A stretch of 64,000 bases of DNA. Origin: Maribacter algicola. Its GTDB lineage: Bacteria > Bacteroidota > Bacteroidia > Flavobacteriales > Flavobacteriaceae. The notes under the pieces were generated by a model, which was given only the letters and a program-made list of their open reading frames with translations, ran no database searches and was not told the origin of the DNA. Positions 19,401 to 29,164 of the stretch are shown in pieces. The stretch spans positions 744,001-808,000 of the forward strand of contig NZ_QUSX01000001.1 in NCBI RefSeq assembly GCF_003933245.1, given 5' to 3'. Both the position numbers and the translations under genes were made by a program. The stretch's first letter is position 1, and each line of letters opens with the position of its first letter.

Positions 19401-20933
19401 TTAATATCCTGGATTTTGGGTTAAATTAACATTTGCGCTTAATGTATTGGCATGAAGCGGCATTCGTATTAAGCCATCGTGCCAAACAGTACCCGCAGCG
19501 TTTACTGCTGGGCTTGCATCAAATGCCTCCTTGACATCACCCCAACGCTGGAGGTCATAATATCCTTGGTATTCCATTGCAAGTTCCCATCGTCTTTCCT
19601 GTTTGATATCGTCTAAAGTAACACTACCAAGATTGGCTATCCCTGCACGACTTCGTATTTCGTTAACATTTTGTAGGGCAGGGCCATCTTTTCCCAACTT
19701 GACCTGGGCCTCTGCCAACATGAGCAAAACATCCGCATAGCGAATAAAGACATAATCATTTTCATGAATAAGCGGTCCATTTCCCCCATCAGGATCAATA
19801 TATTTTATCAAGGACATACCCGTTTCATCATCGGTGTAAGAACTCACAAACCCTAAATCAATACCCTCGTTTGGAGTATTATACGTAATCAAATCACCGT
19901 TTCTATCGATGTATTCAAATGCCAACCAATCCCTTCTCGCATCATTTTCATCAAATGAATCGTAGTAAGTTTGTAAGTAGCCAAATTGTACAAAGGAATT
20001 TAAACCACCATTAAACGGGCTGTTAGGAGGTCCATATCCCCATGGGACTAAAGTAGCAGTAGCAATATTATCTCGAATTACTGAATAGCCGTGTATAATC
20101 TCTGAATTCCATTCGTTATTTACATCAAAAACATCTTGTATATTAGGTTGTAAGGCGTAGTTACCAGAGTTGACCACTTCAAGTAACTTGGCCTCTGCTA
20201 AAGCGTAACCATCATCACCTGTAGATAACAAGCCTTGCTCGTTCAAACCTGCCATTTGCAGATATACTTTACCTAACAAAGCTTTGGCAGCTCCTGCAGT
20301 TGGTCTGCTATTTTCCTGTGCAGGCCTTGTTGCAGGTAAACGGCTCTCAGCAAAAATTAAGTCCTCAACAATAGCAGCATACACTTCTTCCTCTGAGCTC
20401 CTCGGTAGACTTGTTCCATCTAAAGGGATATCTGTTGTAGTCTCAAGGTGTAAAGGAACCCCACCATAAGTTCTTACCAATAAAAAGTACATATCTGCCC
20501 TATGGAATCTTGCTTCCGCCAATAGTTCCTCTTCTTTATCGCTATCCAGTTTTCCAGGGATAAGGTCCAGTAAAGAGTTACTTACACCAATCATAGTATA
20601 GCTACTGTTCCATATACTTTCCAAAAAGCCACTTGTAGCCGGGTTCCATGCATACTGCGTCCATCCGGCTCCAGAATCACCTTGTAGCCTAGATTTAGTA
20701 TAAGGCAATGGTCCATCGGCAAGCATGTAGCGAACAAACATTCCCGCACCATTAGATTGCCATACATCATATAGACCGTTCACTGCGGATTCAATGGTTT
20801 CTTCAGAATTTACGCTCTCAGGTGTCAATAAAGATGGAGGATCTTCCTGTAAAGATTCACAACTATTCAACAACACTATCGTACTCACTAATAATAGTAA
20901 TCCGTTTATGTAATATTTTAGATTGTATTTCAT
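19401..20933 (-). CDS. susD: SusD-like outer-membrane glycan-binding lipoprotein 2
   Basis: 510 residues. Lipoprotein signal LLLVSTIVLLNSC (Cys25 region), SusD/RagB scaffold (EARFHRADMYFLLVRTYGGV), and conserved C-terminal FVFIRYADVLLMLAEAQ and ERRWELAMEYQGYYDLQRW, ending LTQNPGY. It is a paralogue of the SusD at 14519-16018 with the same domain order, but the middle region that forms the ligand site is much changed, suggesting a different oligosaccharide. It starts 12 nt after SusC2, so the two are certainly co-transcribed. Confidence 0.95.
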   Translation of the reverse strand: MKYNLKYYINGLLLLVSTIVLLNSCESLQEDPPSLLTPESVNSEETIESAVNGLYDVWQSNGAGMFVRYMLADGPLPYTKSRLQGDSGAGWTQYAWNPATSGFLESIWNSSYTMIGVSNSLLDLIPGKLDSDKEEELLAEARFHRADMYFLLVRTYGGVPLHLETTTDIPLDGTSLPRSSEEEVYAAIVEDLIFAESRLPATRPAQENSRPTAGAAKALLGKVYLQMAGLNEQGLLSTGDDGYALAEAKLLEVVNSGNYALQPNIQDVFDVNNEWNSEIIHGYSVIRDNIATATLVPWGYGPPNSPFNGGLNSFVQFGYLQTYYDSFDENDARRDWLAFEYIDRNGDLITYNTPNEGIDLGFVSSYTDDETGMSLIKYIDPDGGNGPLIHENDYVFIRYADVLLMLAEAQVKLGKDGPALQNVNEIRSRAGIANLGSVTLDDIKQERRWELAMEYQGYYDLQRWGDVKEAFDASPAVNAAGTVWHDGLIRMPLHANTLSANVNLTQNPGY

Positions 20934-20945
20934 GATTCTTGTTAA

Positions 20946-23900
20946 TTAAAAATTAAAATTCACACCTATACTATATTGCTTTGCCAATGGGTAAGGCGAT
21001 AGGTCTATACCTTGTCGTAAGCCACCACCAACAACATTTTGGCTCACATCAGGATCGATTCCAGAATAGTTGGTAATGGTCAATAGGTTGGTACCTGTGA
21101 CAAAGGTCTCTAGAGAAATATTCTTTAAGGGTATACGATATCTCAGCGTAATGTTCTTTAACCTCACGTAACTACCATCTTCAATCCAAACATCGCTTAT
21201 AACACCTCGTAGTGCGTCAAAGGGCACACCATTGGTTCCACTCCTAGGATACCTAGGGTCATTATGCTCATTGACTCCCGGAATGAACCTATTGTTGAAA
21301 TAGTCAACGGTTTGGTTGTTAAGTGCATCCAAGTCATAAGAGGCATTACCAGAGTGCAATAACCCCCCCGTTTGGTTCATAATATCGTTACCAACAGACC
21401 CTTGTATAAACACATTGAGCGTTAAATTCCTGTAGCTAAAATCGTTATTCCACCCAAAAATAAAATCGGGGTTTGGATTTCCTATAATAGTTTCATCAGC
21501 ATCAAAGTTTGTTTCAGGATCAGGATTGCCAATAGTGCCATCGCCATCCAAATCTTGATATTTAATATGACCAAGTGAATTATCAGGCCCAATAGTAGGA
21601 AAGGTAGGGTTCCCCTCAGTATCAAAGTCTGATTGTTGTATTAAACCGGCATTTTTTCTTCCAAAAAATACACCAAACTCCTCTCCTGGCTGATATAGAT
21701 GTGTGCCGCCGGCTATAATCCTTGGATTAGTACCTAGGTCTATAACCTCTGACTTGTTAAAGGTTCCGTTAAAAGCCGAGGTCCAAGAAAAATTATCCGT
21801 AATAACTGGTCTTACTGTAAGACTAATTTCAAGCCCCCTATTTTCAATATCCCCTACATTTACCAAGGCATTGGTAAAACCTGTTTGGGATGGTATAGCG
21901 ATTGTTTGGAGTAAATCGGTTGATGTTTTAACATAAAAGTCAGCACTTAAATCAACCCTATTATTAAAAAAACCTGCGTCCACACCAAAATTGAGGGTTT
22001 CAGTAGTTTCCCATTTTAGGTTCGGATTGGGCAGTCTCACAGGGCGAATACCGGAAGTACGTACATTTCCCACAGCCGATAAAACAGGGCCTCCGACGCT
22101 TGAACCAAACGAGCTAAGCGAATTGTAAGGCGATATGGCCTGCACACCTACCTGCCCCCATGAGGCACGAAGCCTTAAGTCTGAAAATGTGTTTTGTTCA
22201 TCGAAAAACGACTCGTTGATAGCCTTCCAAGCAACACCAAAAGACGGAAAATACCCCCATTTATTGTTTTCAGCAAACACCGATGAACCATCTGCCCTAA
22301 TGGTACCATTGATCAAATATTTTTCATCAAAACTATATTCGGCACGTACGAACCCAGATTGCAATATGGATTGTGTCCTTGTTGAGCCTATATTTTGAGT
22401 ATTGGCAAAAGACACATTATCAACCCCTAAATCAGTTAAGGAAAGGTCGGTTCCATCGGATTCTTGCAGAAAAAAGTTAAACTTGCTGTACTCCACTCCC
22501 CCTAAAACATTTAGCTGGTGTTTTTCCGAAAAAGTGTTCTCATATCTTAAGTAATTCGTGACCACAAGATCTTCCCATCTAGCACTAGTAAGATCAAGAC
22601 GGCCATTTTCTAGTCTTGCACGTGCAACTTCACTTGGCGCAAATCGGTTGTCATTGTTATAACGAAGATTGGTCGAAATACTATTGATCAAGGTAAGGCT
22701 GTCAAAAATTTTATAAGATGTCTGGATTGAGGCCAACACATTGGTATTGATTCGATTCCTGAAATCTTTGGTTGCATCAATTAAAGGGTTGGCAAATATT
22801 AGGCCTGTTGAATTTGACCCTGAAAAATCAAGGGATGGAACCAGTGGTTCTGCTTTGAGTGCATTAAAGTATGCACCACCCTCACCACCTCTAAATCTAC
22901 CATTTCCAACTATACCACCATTATTCTCAGATCTGGTAATGTTCGTACTTACGTTTACCTGCAGTTTATCGTTAAAGCCTTTAAAATCTAAATTGCCCCT
23001 AAAAGAGATACGCTCAAAATCGGTATTGAGTAAAACACCATCTTCACCTAAATAGTTGCCAGTAACAAAATAACTAACATTCTCAGCTCCACCTGTGGCC
23101 GATAGGTTGTATTCTTGTCTTAGACCAGATCTAAAAATTTGGTCCACCCAATTGACATTCAACAAATTATCAGGATCCGCCCCATTGGGAAACGGTAAGG
23201 TGACCTGCCTTAATGTTGCTATCTCATTACGGTAGGTGGCGTAATCATTACCTGAAAGTACATCATAGCCACCACCAAGGGAAGTCATCGTTGTCAATGC
23301 CGAACCTTGTATCTGCATTTTAGTGCCTTCCCTACCTCTTTTTGTTTTTACCAAGATAACTCCTGCAGCGCCACGCGCGCCATAAATGGCCGTAGATGCT
23401 GCATCTTTGAGCACTTCAAAGCTCTCTATTTCCTGTGGACTGAAATTTGGAGCTGTGCTCAACGGAACACCATCTACTACCCAAAGAGGATTACTATTGG
23501 CATTGAGTGAGGTATTACCCCGAATTCTAATACGGGGAGCCGCACCAGGTTCACCAGAAGCCGCTGTAATTTGAACACCTGCTGCCCGACCTTGAAGCAT
23601 TTGGTCAACAGTATTAAATACCGCATCTTCCAGTTCTTCTGCGCCTACAACCTCAACGGCGCCGGTTATCTTGGATTCCTTTTGTGAACCATAGCCGACT
23701 ACCACAACCTCATCAAGGCTTTGGGCATCTTCATCCAGTACTACATCGATTAAGGACCTAGTACCAACGATTTCTTCCTTGGCTGCAAATCCTACATATG
23801 AAAACACCAAAACACTAGGCCCTGATACCAATTGGATTTGATAATTGCCATCAAAATCTGATTGAACCCCATTGCTTGTACCTTTTTGAATTACATTTGC

Positions 23901-24038
23901 CCCAGGCAAAGGTTGACCGTCGGCACTTAAAATTGTTCCTGTTATTGTTTTATCACTTTGCGAAAAAGTTAAAAAACAGCTCAACATGAAGATGGGAACA
24001 ACCAATCTCTTCAGTTTTTCTTTAAAAAAGTTTCTCAT
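20946..24038 (-). CDS. susC: SusC-like TonB-dependent outer-membrane transporter 2
   Basis: 1030 residues with signal peptide, carboxypeptidase-regulatory-like domain, plug (VDQMLQGRAAGVQI, RIRGNTSLNANSNPLWVVDG) and barrel ending YSIGVNFNF. The first roughly 130 residues are nearly the same as in SusC1 (shared strings include GVQSDFDGNYQIQLVSG), while the barrel differs far more. That fits tandem duplication with conservation or conversion of the N-terminal part. There is no STN domain. First gene of its unit; a shared promoter element ends 42 nt upstream of the ATG. Confidence 0.95.
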   Translation of the reverse strand: MRNFFKEKLKRLVVPIFMLSCFLTFSQSDKTITGTILSADGQPLPGANVIQKGTSNGVQSDFDGNYQIQLVSGPSVLVFSYVGFAAKEEIVGTRSLIDVVLDEDAQSLDEVVVVGYGSQKESKITGAVEVVGAEELEDAVFNTVDQMLQGRAAGVQITAASGEPGAAPRIRIRGNTSLNANSNPLWVVDGVPLSTAPNFSPQEIESFEVLKDAASTAIYGARGAAGVILVKTKRGREGTKMQIQGSALTTMTSLGGGYDVLSGNDYATYRNEIATLRQVTLPFPNGADPDNLLNVNWVDQIFRSGLRQEYNLSATGGAENVSYFVTGNYLGEDGVLLNTDFERISFRGNLDFKGFNDKLQVNVSTNITRSENNGGIVGNGRFRGGEGGAYFNALKAEPLVPSLDFSGSNSTGLIFANPLIDATKDFRNRINTNVLASIQTSYKIFDSLTLINSISTNLRYNNDNRFAPSEVARARLENGRLDLTSARWEDLVVTNYLRYENTFSEKHQLNVLGGVEYSKFNFFLQESDGTDLSLTDLGVDNVSFANTQNIGSTRTQSILQSGFVRAEYSFDEKYLINGTIRADGSSVFAENNKWGYFPSFGVAWKAINESFFDEQNTFSDLRLRASWGQVGVQAISPYNSLSSFGSSVGGPVLSAVGNVRTSGIRPVRLPNPNLKWETTETLNFGVDAGFFNNRVDLSADFYVKTSTDLLQTIAIPSQTGFTNALVNVGDIENRGLEISLTVRPVITDNFSWTSAFNGTFNKSEVIDLGTNPRIIAGGTHLYQPGEEFGVFFGRKNAGLIQQSDFDTEGNPTFPTIGPDNSLGHIKYQDLDGDGTIGNPDPETNFDADETIIGNPNPDFIFGWNNDFSYRNLTLNVFIQGSVGNDIMNQTGGLLHSGNASYDLDALNNQTVDYFNNRFIPGVNEHNDPRYPRSGTNGVPFDALRGVISDVWIEDGSYVRLKNITLRYRIPLKNISLETFVTGTNLLTITNYSGIDPDVSQNVVGGGLRQGIDLSPYPLAKQYSIGVNFNF

Positions 24039-24079
24039 AAGTTTTTGTTGTTAGTTAATATTTATACCTTACTCTTTTT

Positions 24080-24122
24080 CAATGATATAGCACTTATACA
24101 CAAAGGTCATCCTGTGCTTACC
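24080..24122 (-). promoter_or_regulatory. CAGGAT promoter element, site 3 (SusC2/SusD2)
   Basis: On the minus strand GGTAAGCACAGGAT (24122-24109) is followed after exactly 21 nt by TATCATTG (24087-24080), a -7-like box ending 42 nt before the SusC2 ATG. The core has GCA where most other sites have GTA or GTG. Confidence 0.65.
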
Positions 24123-24729
24123 TGCTTGATTATTCCAAGTTTATCCGCTGTTTTGGACTTAATGCATTTGACTGGACTGTTGTTAGATATGAGCGTACTA
24201 ACTGTCAAAATTGAATTTGACAAGATGACAAATCCAAAAAGAGAGCGTACAACGGCACCCAAGAAAAAAGCCGTTGAACCTAGCTATGCCAAGAGTGACG
24301 CCACAGAGCTGTATAAAGGACTAGAACTGAAACTTCAGCATATAGGAGCATTAGTGTAAACAGGTGAAAAATTGTGGGAGAACAGCTTCTCCTAAAAAAG
24401 TTGGGTTAAGTTTATCAATTTCTAAAGACATAATGGCCTAGTGGAACAATCAATAAACAAAAAGTAAAATGCTGGGACAATTTAATGGCAGAACCTTTCA
24501 GCAAGAGCTTGAAGGTCCAATGGGAGTAATATCAAAATGTAACTTTAGAACCCAAATGTAAATATCCATGTTTTGTTCTGTAGAGGCCAGATAAAATAGG
24601 AGTAGGAAATATTTAGAATTGCATTCCAAACCTCAAAGCGATTTGAAAGCAAAATGTATAACCAAAATTTGCTACACGACCTTGTTATTATTGTTTAATC
24701 ATTTGATGCAAGTTCTTACCAATTAATAT
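24123..24729. other. Gene-poor stretch of about 0.6 kb with no recognised gene
   Basis: Both flanking transcripts run on the minus strand, and this gap is the longest without a convincing gene. Plus-strand open frames occur (the tail of a frame to 24359 with ATELYKGLELKLQHIGALV, and a 30-codon frame from about 24470), but they lack a ribosome site and I recognise neither. They could be remnants of a lost gene. I see no terminal inverted repeats or tRNA. Confidence 0.5.
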
Positions 24730-24771
24730 AAAAAAAGCAACCTGCATAGAATTGAATCCATGCAGGTTGCT
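24730..24771 (-). terminator. Terminator after the G8/CBM6 protein gene
   Basis: A 12-bp perfect stem (24736-24747 with 24760-24771, core GCAACCTGCAT) has a 12-nt loop; on the minus strand it is followed by a U run (plus-strand A run 24730-24736). It lies about 60 nt after the stop at 24830. Confidence 0.85.
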
Positions 24772-24829
24772 TTAATTGCACCTTTCATTTACAATAAGAT
24801 ACCAGATTATTACAAATACGTTGACGTTT

Positions 24830-27800
24830 CTAGTTTTTCAAAAATTTAGAAACATGGACCTCATTCTGGCCAGATGAATTTGTTATACGAAGAATATAAA
24901 GTCCTGGAACCAATGAACTAACATCAATTTTACTTTCATTTATTTCTAATTGCTTTCTCATTTGCAATACACCGGAAAGATTAAAAACTTCAACAACCAT
25001 ATCTGAAGAAGTACCAGAAATAGACATAAGAGTACTTACAGGGTTAGGATAAATAGCTATTTGATCATTACTTCTGATAACTACACTGTCTTCATTGAAA
25101 AGAGCCGAATTAATTTTAAGACTGGTTGAGCATGCATTTTCAATAAAATCGGCACCTCGAACATATTCAATCCAAGTATGAAAAGAACCTGATGGGTCTG
25201 TCGGAAGGTCGATTCTTAATTTAGTAATGGTCTGATTCTGCCATTCTGGATTACTGGCAAGGTTAAACATAAAATCCTGATAGTTGCCTGTTACAATACT
25301 TGAAGTAGCAGATTTATTTGCTGAAAAATTAGGACTGCTTACCGTTGCCCAGAATAACTGAAATGCTCCATTCGTCACCTGAGACTTTCCCCTAATTACA
25401 ATGGAAGATACTTCATTGGCATTAAAGTTTAATCCATCCTTTATGATGTAGGGGTCGTTAAGGTTATCTACTCTTAAAAGATATTCTTCTTGTTGAGTGA
25501 TTACTTGGGCACTTATATGATTGGCAGGCAAGAAACCCTGATTTGAACTGATAAAGTCATAGCTAAAGTCCCCAGCATCATTATCTGACATACAAACATT
25601 GGACTCTTCTGCTTGCGTAAGTCCATCTCCATCGTTATCGGCTGTAGGATTTGTAGCCACAGTAGTTTCCACCCTATCTATGTTAAAGAGATAACCACTT
25701 CCTCCTACAAACACTAACTTTAGAGTCTGTGGGCCTGCATCTAAGCTAATTTGGGTGCTGTATGCCTGATAATTGTGCCAAGCCCCGCTTACAGGAACAG
25801 TAACTGATCCTTTCAAGACATTATCCGTATAGATTTCCACTGTCCCTCCCGACCCGGCACTTGAGGCCAATATATCTACATCATAGGTTTCAGCAGCTGC
25901 ATTCACAAGGTATTCTGTGTAATCTCCGTTCAGGATGAAGCCAAGATTTTGACTCCCTCCGCCACCAGGTGTATTTTCGGTGTTTACGCTACCGGTTTTA
26001 GTGGCAAAAGCTTCAGCTTCAAAATTTCCTGGCAGACTTATTCCACTACCTACAAGGATCTGTTTAATAACTTCTGAGGTTGCTCCATCATTATCCGTAG
26101 CTACAGCTTTTAACTGATAGTTACCTGCTGCCATGTTAAGTAAGGAAGCATCCTGACCGCCAGCTGTACCCCACGTATAAGGAGCTGCATTTTCTTGACG
26201 CACTAATACATCATTAAGATACAATTTAACATTGGTCACAGTTCCATCCGAATCTGATGCATTTACTACAACTCCTAAACTTGCACCCTCTTCAAACTGA
26301 CTGTCACTAGGACTTTGAAAACTTACTGATGGAGAATCATTGCTCGTTGAAGTTCCCGGAGTAAAATCATTGACTGTACAGGGCAGAACAGGGGGTTGAT
26401 AGCTTCCATTATTGTCCCATCTCAAGAAAAACTCCCTTCTCCCCATAGCACCAATATCCCTTAACTTCATATAAACATCGCCATTGCTCTCTACATAATA
26501 AGCTAAATCTGTGGCCGACTCAACTGCAGCTACCGAAGTAACTTCAGGAAATGTAAAACCTGCACCATCTATTCTAAAGTTTGTAAACTTTCCAAAATTT
26601 TTAAGCTTTACAAGTGCTAAATCCCCATCATCACCATAATCCCATATCATATGAATGTTGCTACTTGGGGTATTATTGAAATGAAATGTATAGGTAAAAC
26701 CTTCATTAACAATAAGTGGAAACTTATATGTTCCAGCATCTTGTTCGTTTCCCTTATCAACAAAACATGCATCTGCTGTTCCCGGCTTGGTACGAGATAC
26801 CGAAATATCGGTATCATCGTTTATTTGCCGAATCCATAGTCCAGAAAAAGAATAGTCAGAACGGGCAGCCTTGTACCATGAGGGGTGTCTATATTCATGA
26901 CCATCGGTCAAAAAAGGAATATCTCTAACGATAGTGCTAGGTTTTCCTGTAAGGGATCCATCTAAGTCTTTAAAAAAATGGCCTATTTTTCTAGCACGGT
27001 CCTTCGCAGGATTTTCATCATTATATCTAAATGAAAAAGGTTCGGTAAAACCTTTGGTAATGCCTTGGTAAGTAGGGTTAAAGTTCTCTGTGGCCCCTCC
27101 ATCTCCTATTGGTGAAATCATGCGTGCATTAGACTGATTAAAGGTTTCAAAATGACAATTGATGTGCCTACCGGGGCCATCATAAAACCTGTAAAATGAA
27201 CGGGTGCCCGTAAATACCCCAAAGCCAGAATCAGCATTGAACAAACAGTTGTCCAATGTGATATCCGAGGCTAACATGGTTATAATGCTATTGTCTGAAA
27301 AACTGCAGTTCTGAAATACTACATATTTTTCCTTTGATATGGCACCGCCCCCAATACCTGTATAAATAGCTTGATCATTTCCATAAAAAAGCCCATCTCT
27401 GAAATATTGATTGGTATTGACGTCCCACCCTACATTAGGAACAATAGCGTGGCCTTGAGTTAAACCATCAAAAATATCCCAGCCATTCATGCAAGTGTGC
27501 GCTACAAACCCATCGAATGACCCGAGTGGTTCTGACCTTGGGTTTACGTTATCAAAGTGACTTAGATTGGCACTTAGCCCCATGGGGCTGGCAGGCATTG
27601 CCATCCAAAAGCCCGTTCCTTCCGTTCCTGCTGCTACATTATTTTCAAAGTAGTTGTTCGGATTGGTGATCCAATACGAGGCAGGCGACCTGTTTTGCGC
27701 CTGATTAAACTGATCGTCTGAATCTGTAATTGCATCTGCGCTATTCGGTTTTCGTGTAACAAAAACAACGTTGTTTTTGATGGTATTGAAACGTTCTGAA

Positions 27801-29011
27801 CCATCTTCCAAAAAGATGCCATGTCCGATGTGGTCATAGGCAAAAATGCCATCCACTGTGACATATTCTGTACCATGGATGGTTACTACCCTGTTGAACG
27901 ATTTATGTACGCTACTATTCTTGAAGTAACTTCCGACAGCCATATCTTGATTTAAATGCCAGTGGAACGGATACCTGCCCAATTCCCCTTTTTGCCCCAT
28001 TTTGTAGAGTTCTACATGCTCCACGTGTCCCATGGAGCCGGGCATCAACATGATATGGCCACCAAACCCATCTGCTTCATTGATGCCACTCATATCTCCC
28101 TGTATTTTTATATAGTGAGAAAGTAGTCCTACTTCCCCTTCAATATCTACTTCCCAGGTTTTATTATCTGTAGCCCTGGTATAGGTCATGGATTCTCCCA
28201 AGTGCTTATACTGCAGTGGGCTCTGTAGCGTAAGGGTTTTGCCATCTCCACTAATGTTGGAGATTGCCACCTCATCCACCCGCTCCCATTGCTTGCCTCC
28301 TTGTATGGCCAGGTCAGTAGAGGTCAGTGCAATGACATCCCCTACTTCCCAGTTTACCGCTTCCTTTAGGGTAATCTGTGTTGCTCCTGCATTAGCTGTA
28401 GCACCCAGGTTTGTCCAGCTTTTTTTGACCTTTCCATGTAGTTCCAAGGTACCACCATTTTTTACCATAATTCCCTTATAGCTTGGAGCTGGACTTGACA
28501 CTTTACTTCCAAGTAATGTAATTTGGCATCTTACCAATTCAGGGCCTCCTTCGTTTGCATAATAAGGTTGGGCTTCCGTACCAATCTCCATCAATCCACC
28601 ATCTTCAATGGTTATACCTTGAGTTTTCAAGTCAATCCATGCCCCACCAGATTGCCAGTTGACAGCATTTAATGTCCCATCGACCCTAATTGTTTTTGCG
28701 CGACATATTCCAACTAGTGTTACTGTTCTGCCAGCGGGAATGATGACATCATCATTTTGAGAAGGCAATTGGTTTCCGGGCCAAATACCAGGGTTCGACC
28801 ATAACCCATCAGCCACAGGTTGTATGACAGCCAGATTGGTTGGTTGTAAGTTGTCAATTTTTGATTTAATCCCTGAATGTGACATTTCTGTTTCATTGGC
28901 AATAATCTTCTTACCAAACAATGAAGTAAAAACAAATATGGTCACTACCACAAAATTGTAATCCCTAACAAGGTTTCTTGGCAAAAAATTCAGAGTAAAA
29001 TTTTTTTTCAT
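24830..29011 (-). CDS. Giant secreted protein: G8 domain, beta-helix, Ig-like, CBM6, T9SS sorting domain
   Basis: 1393 residues. A signal anchor near residues 15-40 is followed by a G8 domain at about 65-190 (GLWSNPGIWPGNQLP, DDVIIPAGRTVTLVG). A right-handed beta-helix region then contains GRYPFHWHLNQDM, the His-rich segment typical of CEMIP/TMEM2-type proteins. An Ig-like domain follows at about 890-985 (TVTNVKLYLNDVLV), then CBM6 at about 990-1115 (FEAEAFATKTGS ... GSGYLFNIDRVE). A linker domain leads to a type A T9SS sorting domain at about 1310-1393 (IAIYPNPVSTLMSISG, LVPGLYILRI). CEMIP-type proteins depolymerise hyaluronan, so this may be a surface polysaccharide depolymerase; that activity is inference. 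It is a single-gene unit with its own CAGGAT promoter and terminator. Confidence 0.88.
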   Translation of the reverse strand: MKKNFTLNFLPRNLVRDYNFVVVTIFVFTSLFGKKIIANETEMSHSGIKSKIDNLQPTNLAVIQPVADGLWSNPGIWPGNQLPSQNDDVIIPAGRTVTLVGICRAKTIRVDGTLNAVNWQSGGAWIDLKTQGITIEDGGLMEIGTEAQPYYANEGGPELVRCQITLLGSKVSSPAPSYKGIMVKNGGTLELHGKVKKSWTNLGATANAGATQITLKEAVNWEVGDVIALTSTDLAIQGGKQWERVDEVAISNISGDGKTLTLQSPLQYKHLGESMTYTRATDNKTWEVDIEGEVGLLSHYIKIQGDMSGINEADGFGGHIMLMPGSMGHVEHVELYKMGQKGELGRYPFHWHLNQDMAVGSYFKNSSVHKSFNRVVTIHGTEYVTVDGIFAYDHIGHGIFLEDGSERFNTIKNNVVFVTRKPNSADAITDSDDQFNQAQNRSPASYWITNPNNYFENNVAAGTEGTGFWMAMPASPMGLSANLSHFDNVNPRSEPLGSFDGFVAHTCMNGWDIFDGLTQGHAIVPNVGWDVNTNQYFRDGLFYGNDQAIYTGIGGGAISKEKYVVFQNCSFSDNSIITMLASDITLDNCLFNADSGFGVFTGTRSFYRFYDGPGRHINCHFETFNQSNARMISPIGDGGATENFNPTYQGITKGFTEPFSFRYNDENPAKDRARKIGHFFKDLDGSLTGKPSTIVRDIPFLTDGHEYRHPSWYKAARSDYSFSGLWIRQINDDTDISVSRTKPGTADACFVDKGNEQDAGTYKFPLIVNEGFTYTFHFNNTPSSNIHMIWDYGDDGDLALVKLKNFGKFTNFRIDGAGFTFPEVTSVAAVESATDLAYYVESNGDVYMKLRDIGAMGRREFFLRWDNNGSYQPPVLPCTVNDFTPGTSTSNDSPSVSFQSPSDSQFEEGASLGVVVNASDSDGTVTNVKLYLNDVLVRQENAAPYTWGTAGGQDASLLNMAAGNYQLKAVATDNDGATSEVIKQILVGSGISLPGNFEAEAFATKTGSVNTENTPGGGGSQNLGFILNGDYTEYLVNAAAETYDVDILASSAGSGGTVEIYTDNVLKGSVTVPVSGAWHNYQAYSTQISLDAGPQTLKLVFVGGSGYLFNIDRVETTVATNPTADNDGDGLTQAEESNVCMSDNDAGDFSYDFISSNQGFLPANHISAQVITQQEEYLLRVDNLNDPYIIKDGLNFNANEVSSIVIRGKSQVTNGAFQLFWATVSSPNFSANKSATSSIVTGNYQDFMFNLASNPEWQNQTITKLRIDLPTDPSGSFHTWIEYVRGADFIENACSTSLKINSALFNEDSVVIRSNDQIAIYPNPVSTLMSISGTSSDMVVEVFNLSGVLQMRKQLEINESKIDVSSLVPGLYILRITNSSGQNEVHVSKFLKN

Positions 29012-29055
29012 GTTCCTAAGAATAAAAAGTTGGTATTAGTTTTTTTAGTCGACTT

Positions 29056-29098
29056 TAAATCTAGGATCTTGTAGGAAAAAGACTATCCTGTACTGTAC
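29056..29098 (-). promoter_or_regulatory. CAGGAT promoter element, site 4 (G8/CBM6 gene)
   Basis: On the minus strand GTACAGTACAGGAT (29098-29085) is followed after exactly 21 nt by TAGATTTA (29063-29056), seven of eight positions of the TAnnTTTG box counting the free ones. The box ends 45 nt before the ATG. Confidence 0.7.
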
Positions 29099-29164
29099 TG
29101 ATTGACTTTAATCAAAAAAATGCTTCTGTAATTTGAAAATCAACGGTTTAACAGCTTAATAAAG

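Noticed and set aside
24045..24359. A plus-strand open frame of 104 codons opposite the start of SusC2
   Set aside because: It covers the SusC2 promoter element, has no ribosome site or recognisable domain, and runs against both neighbours. I treat it as chance or as a remnant.
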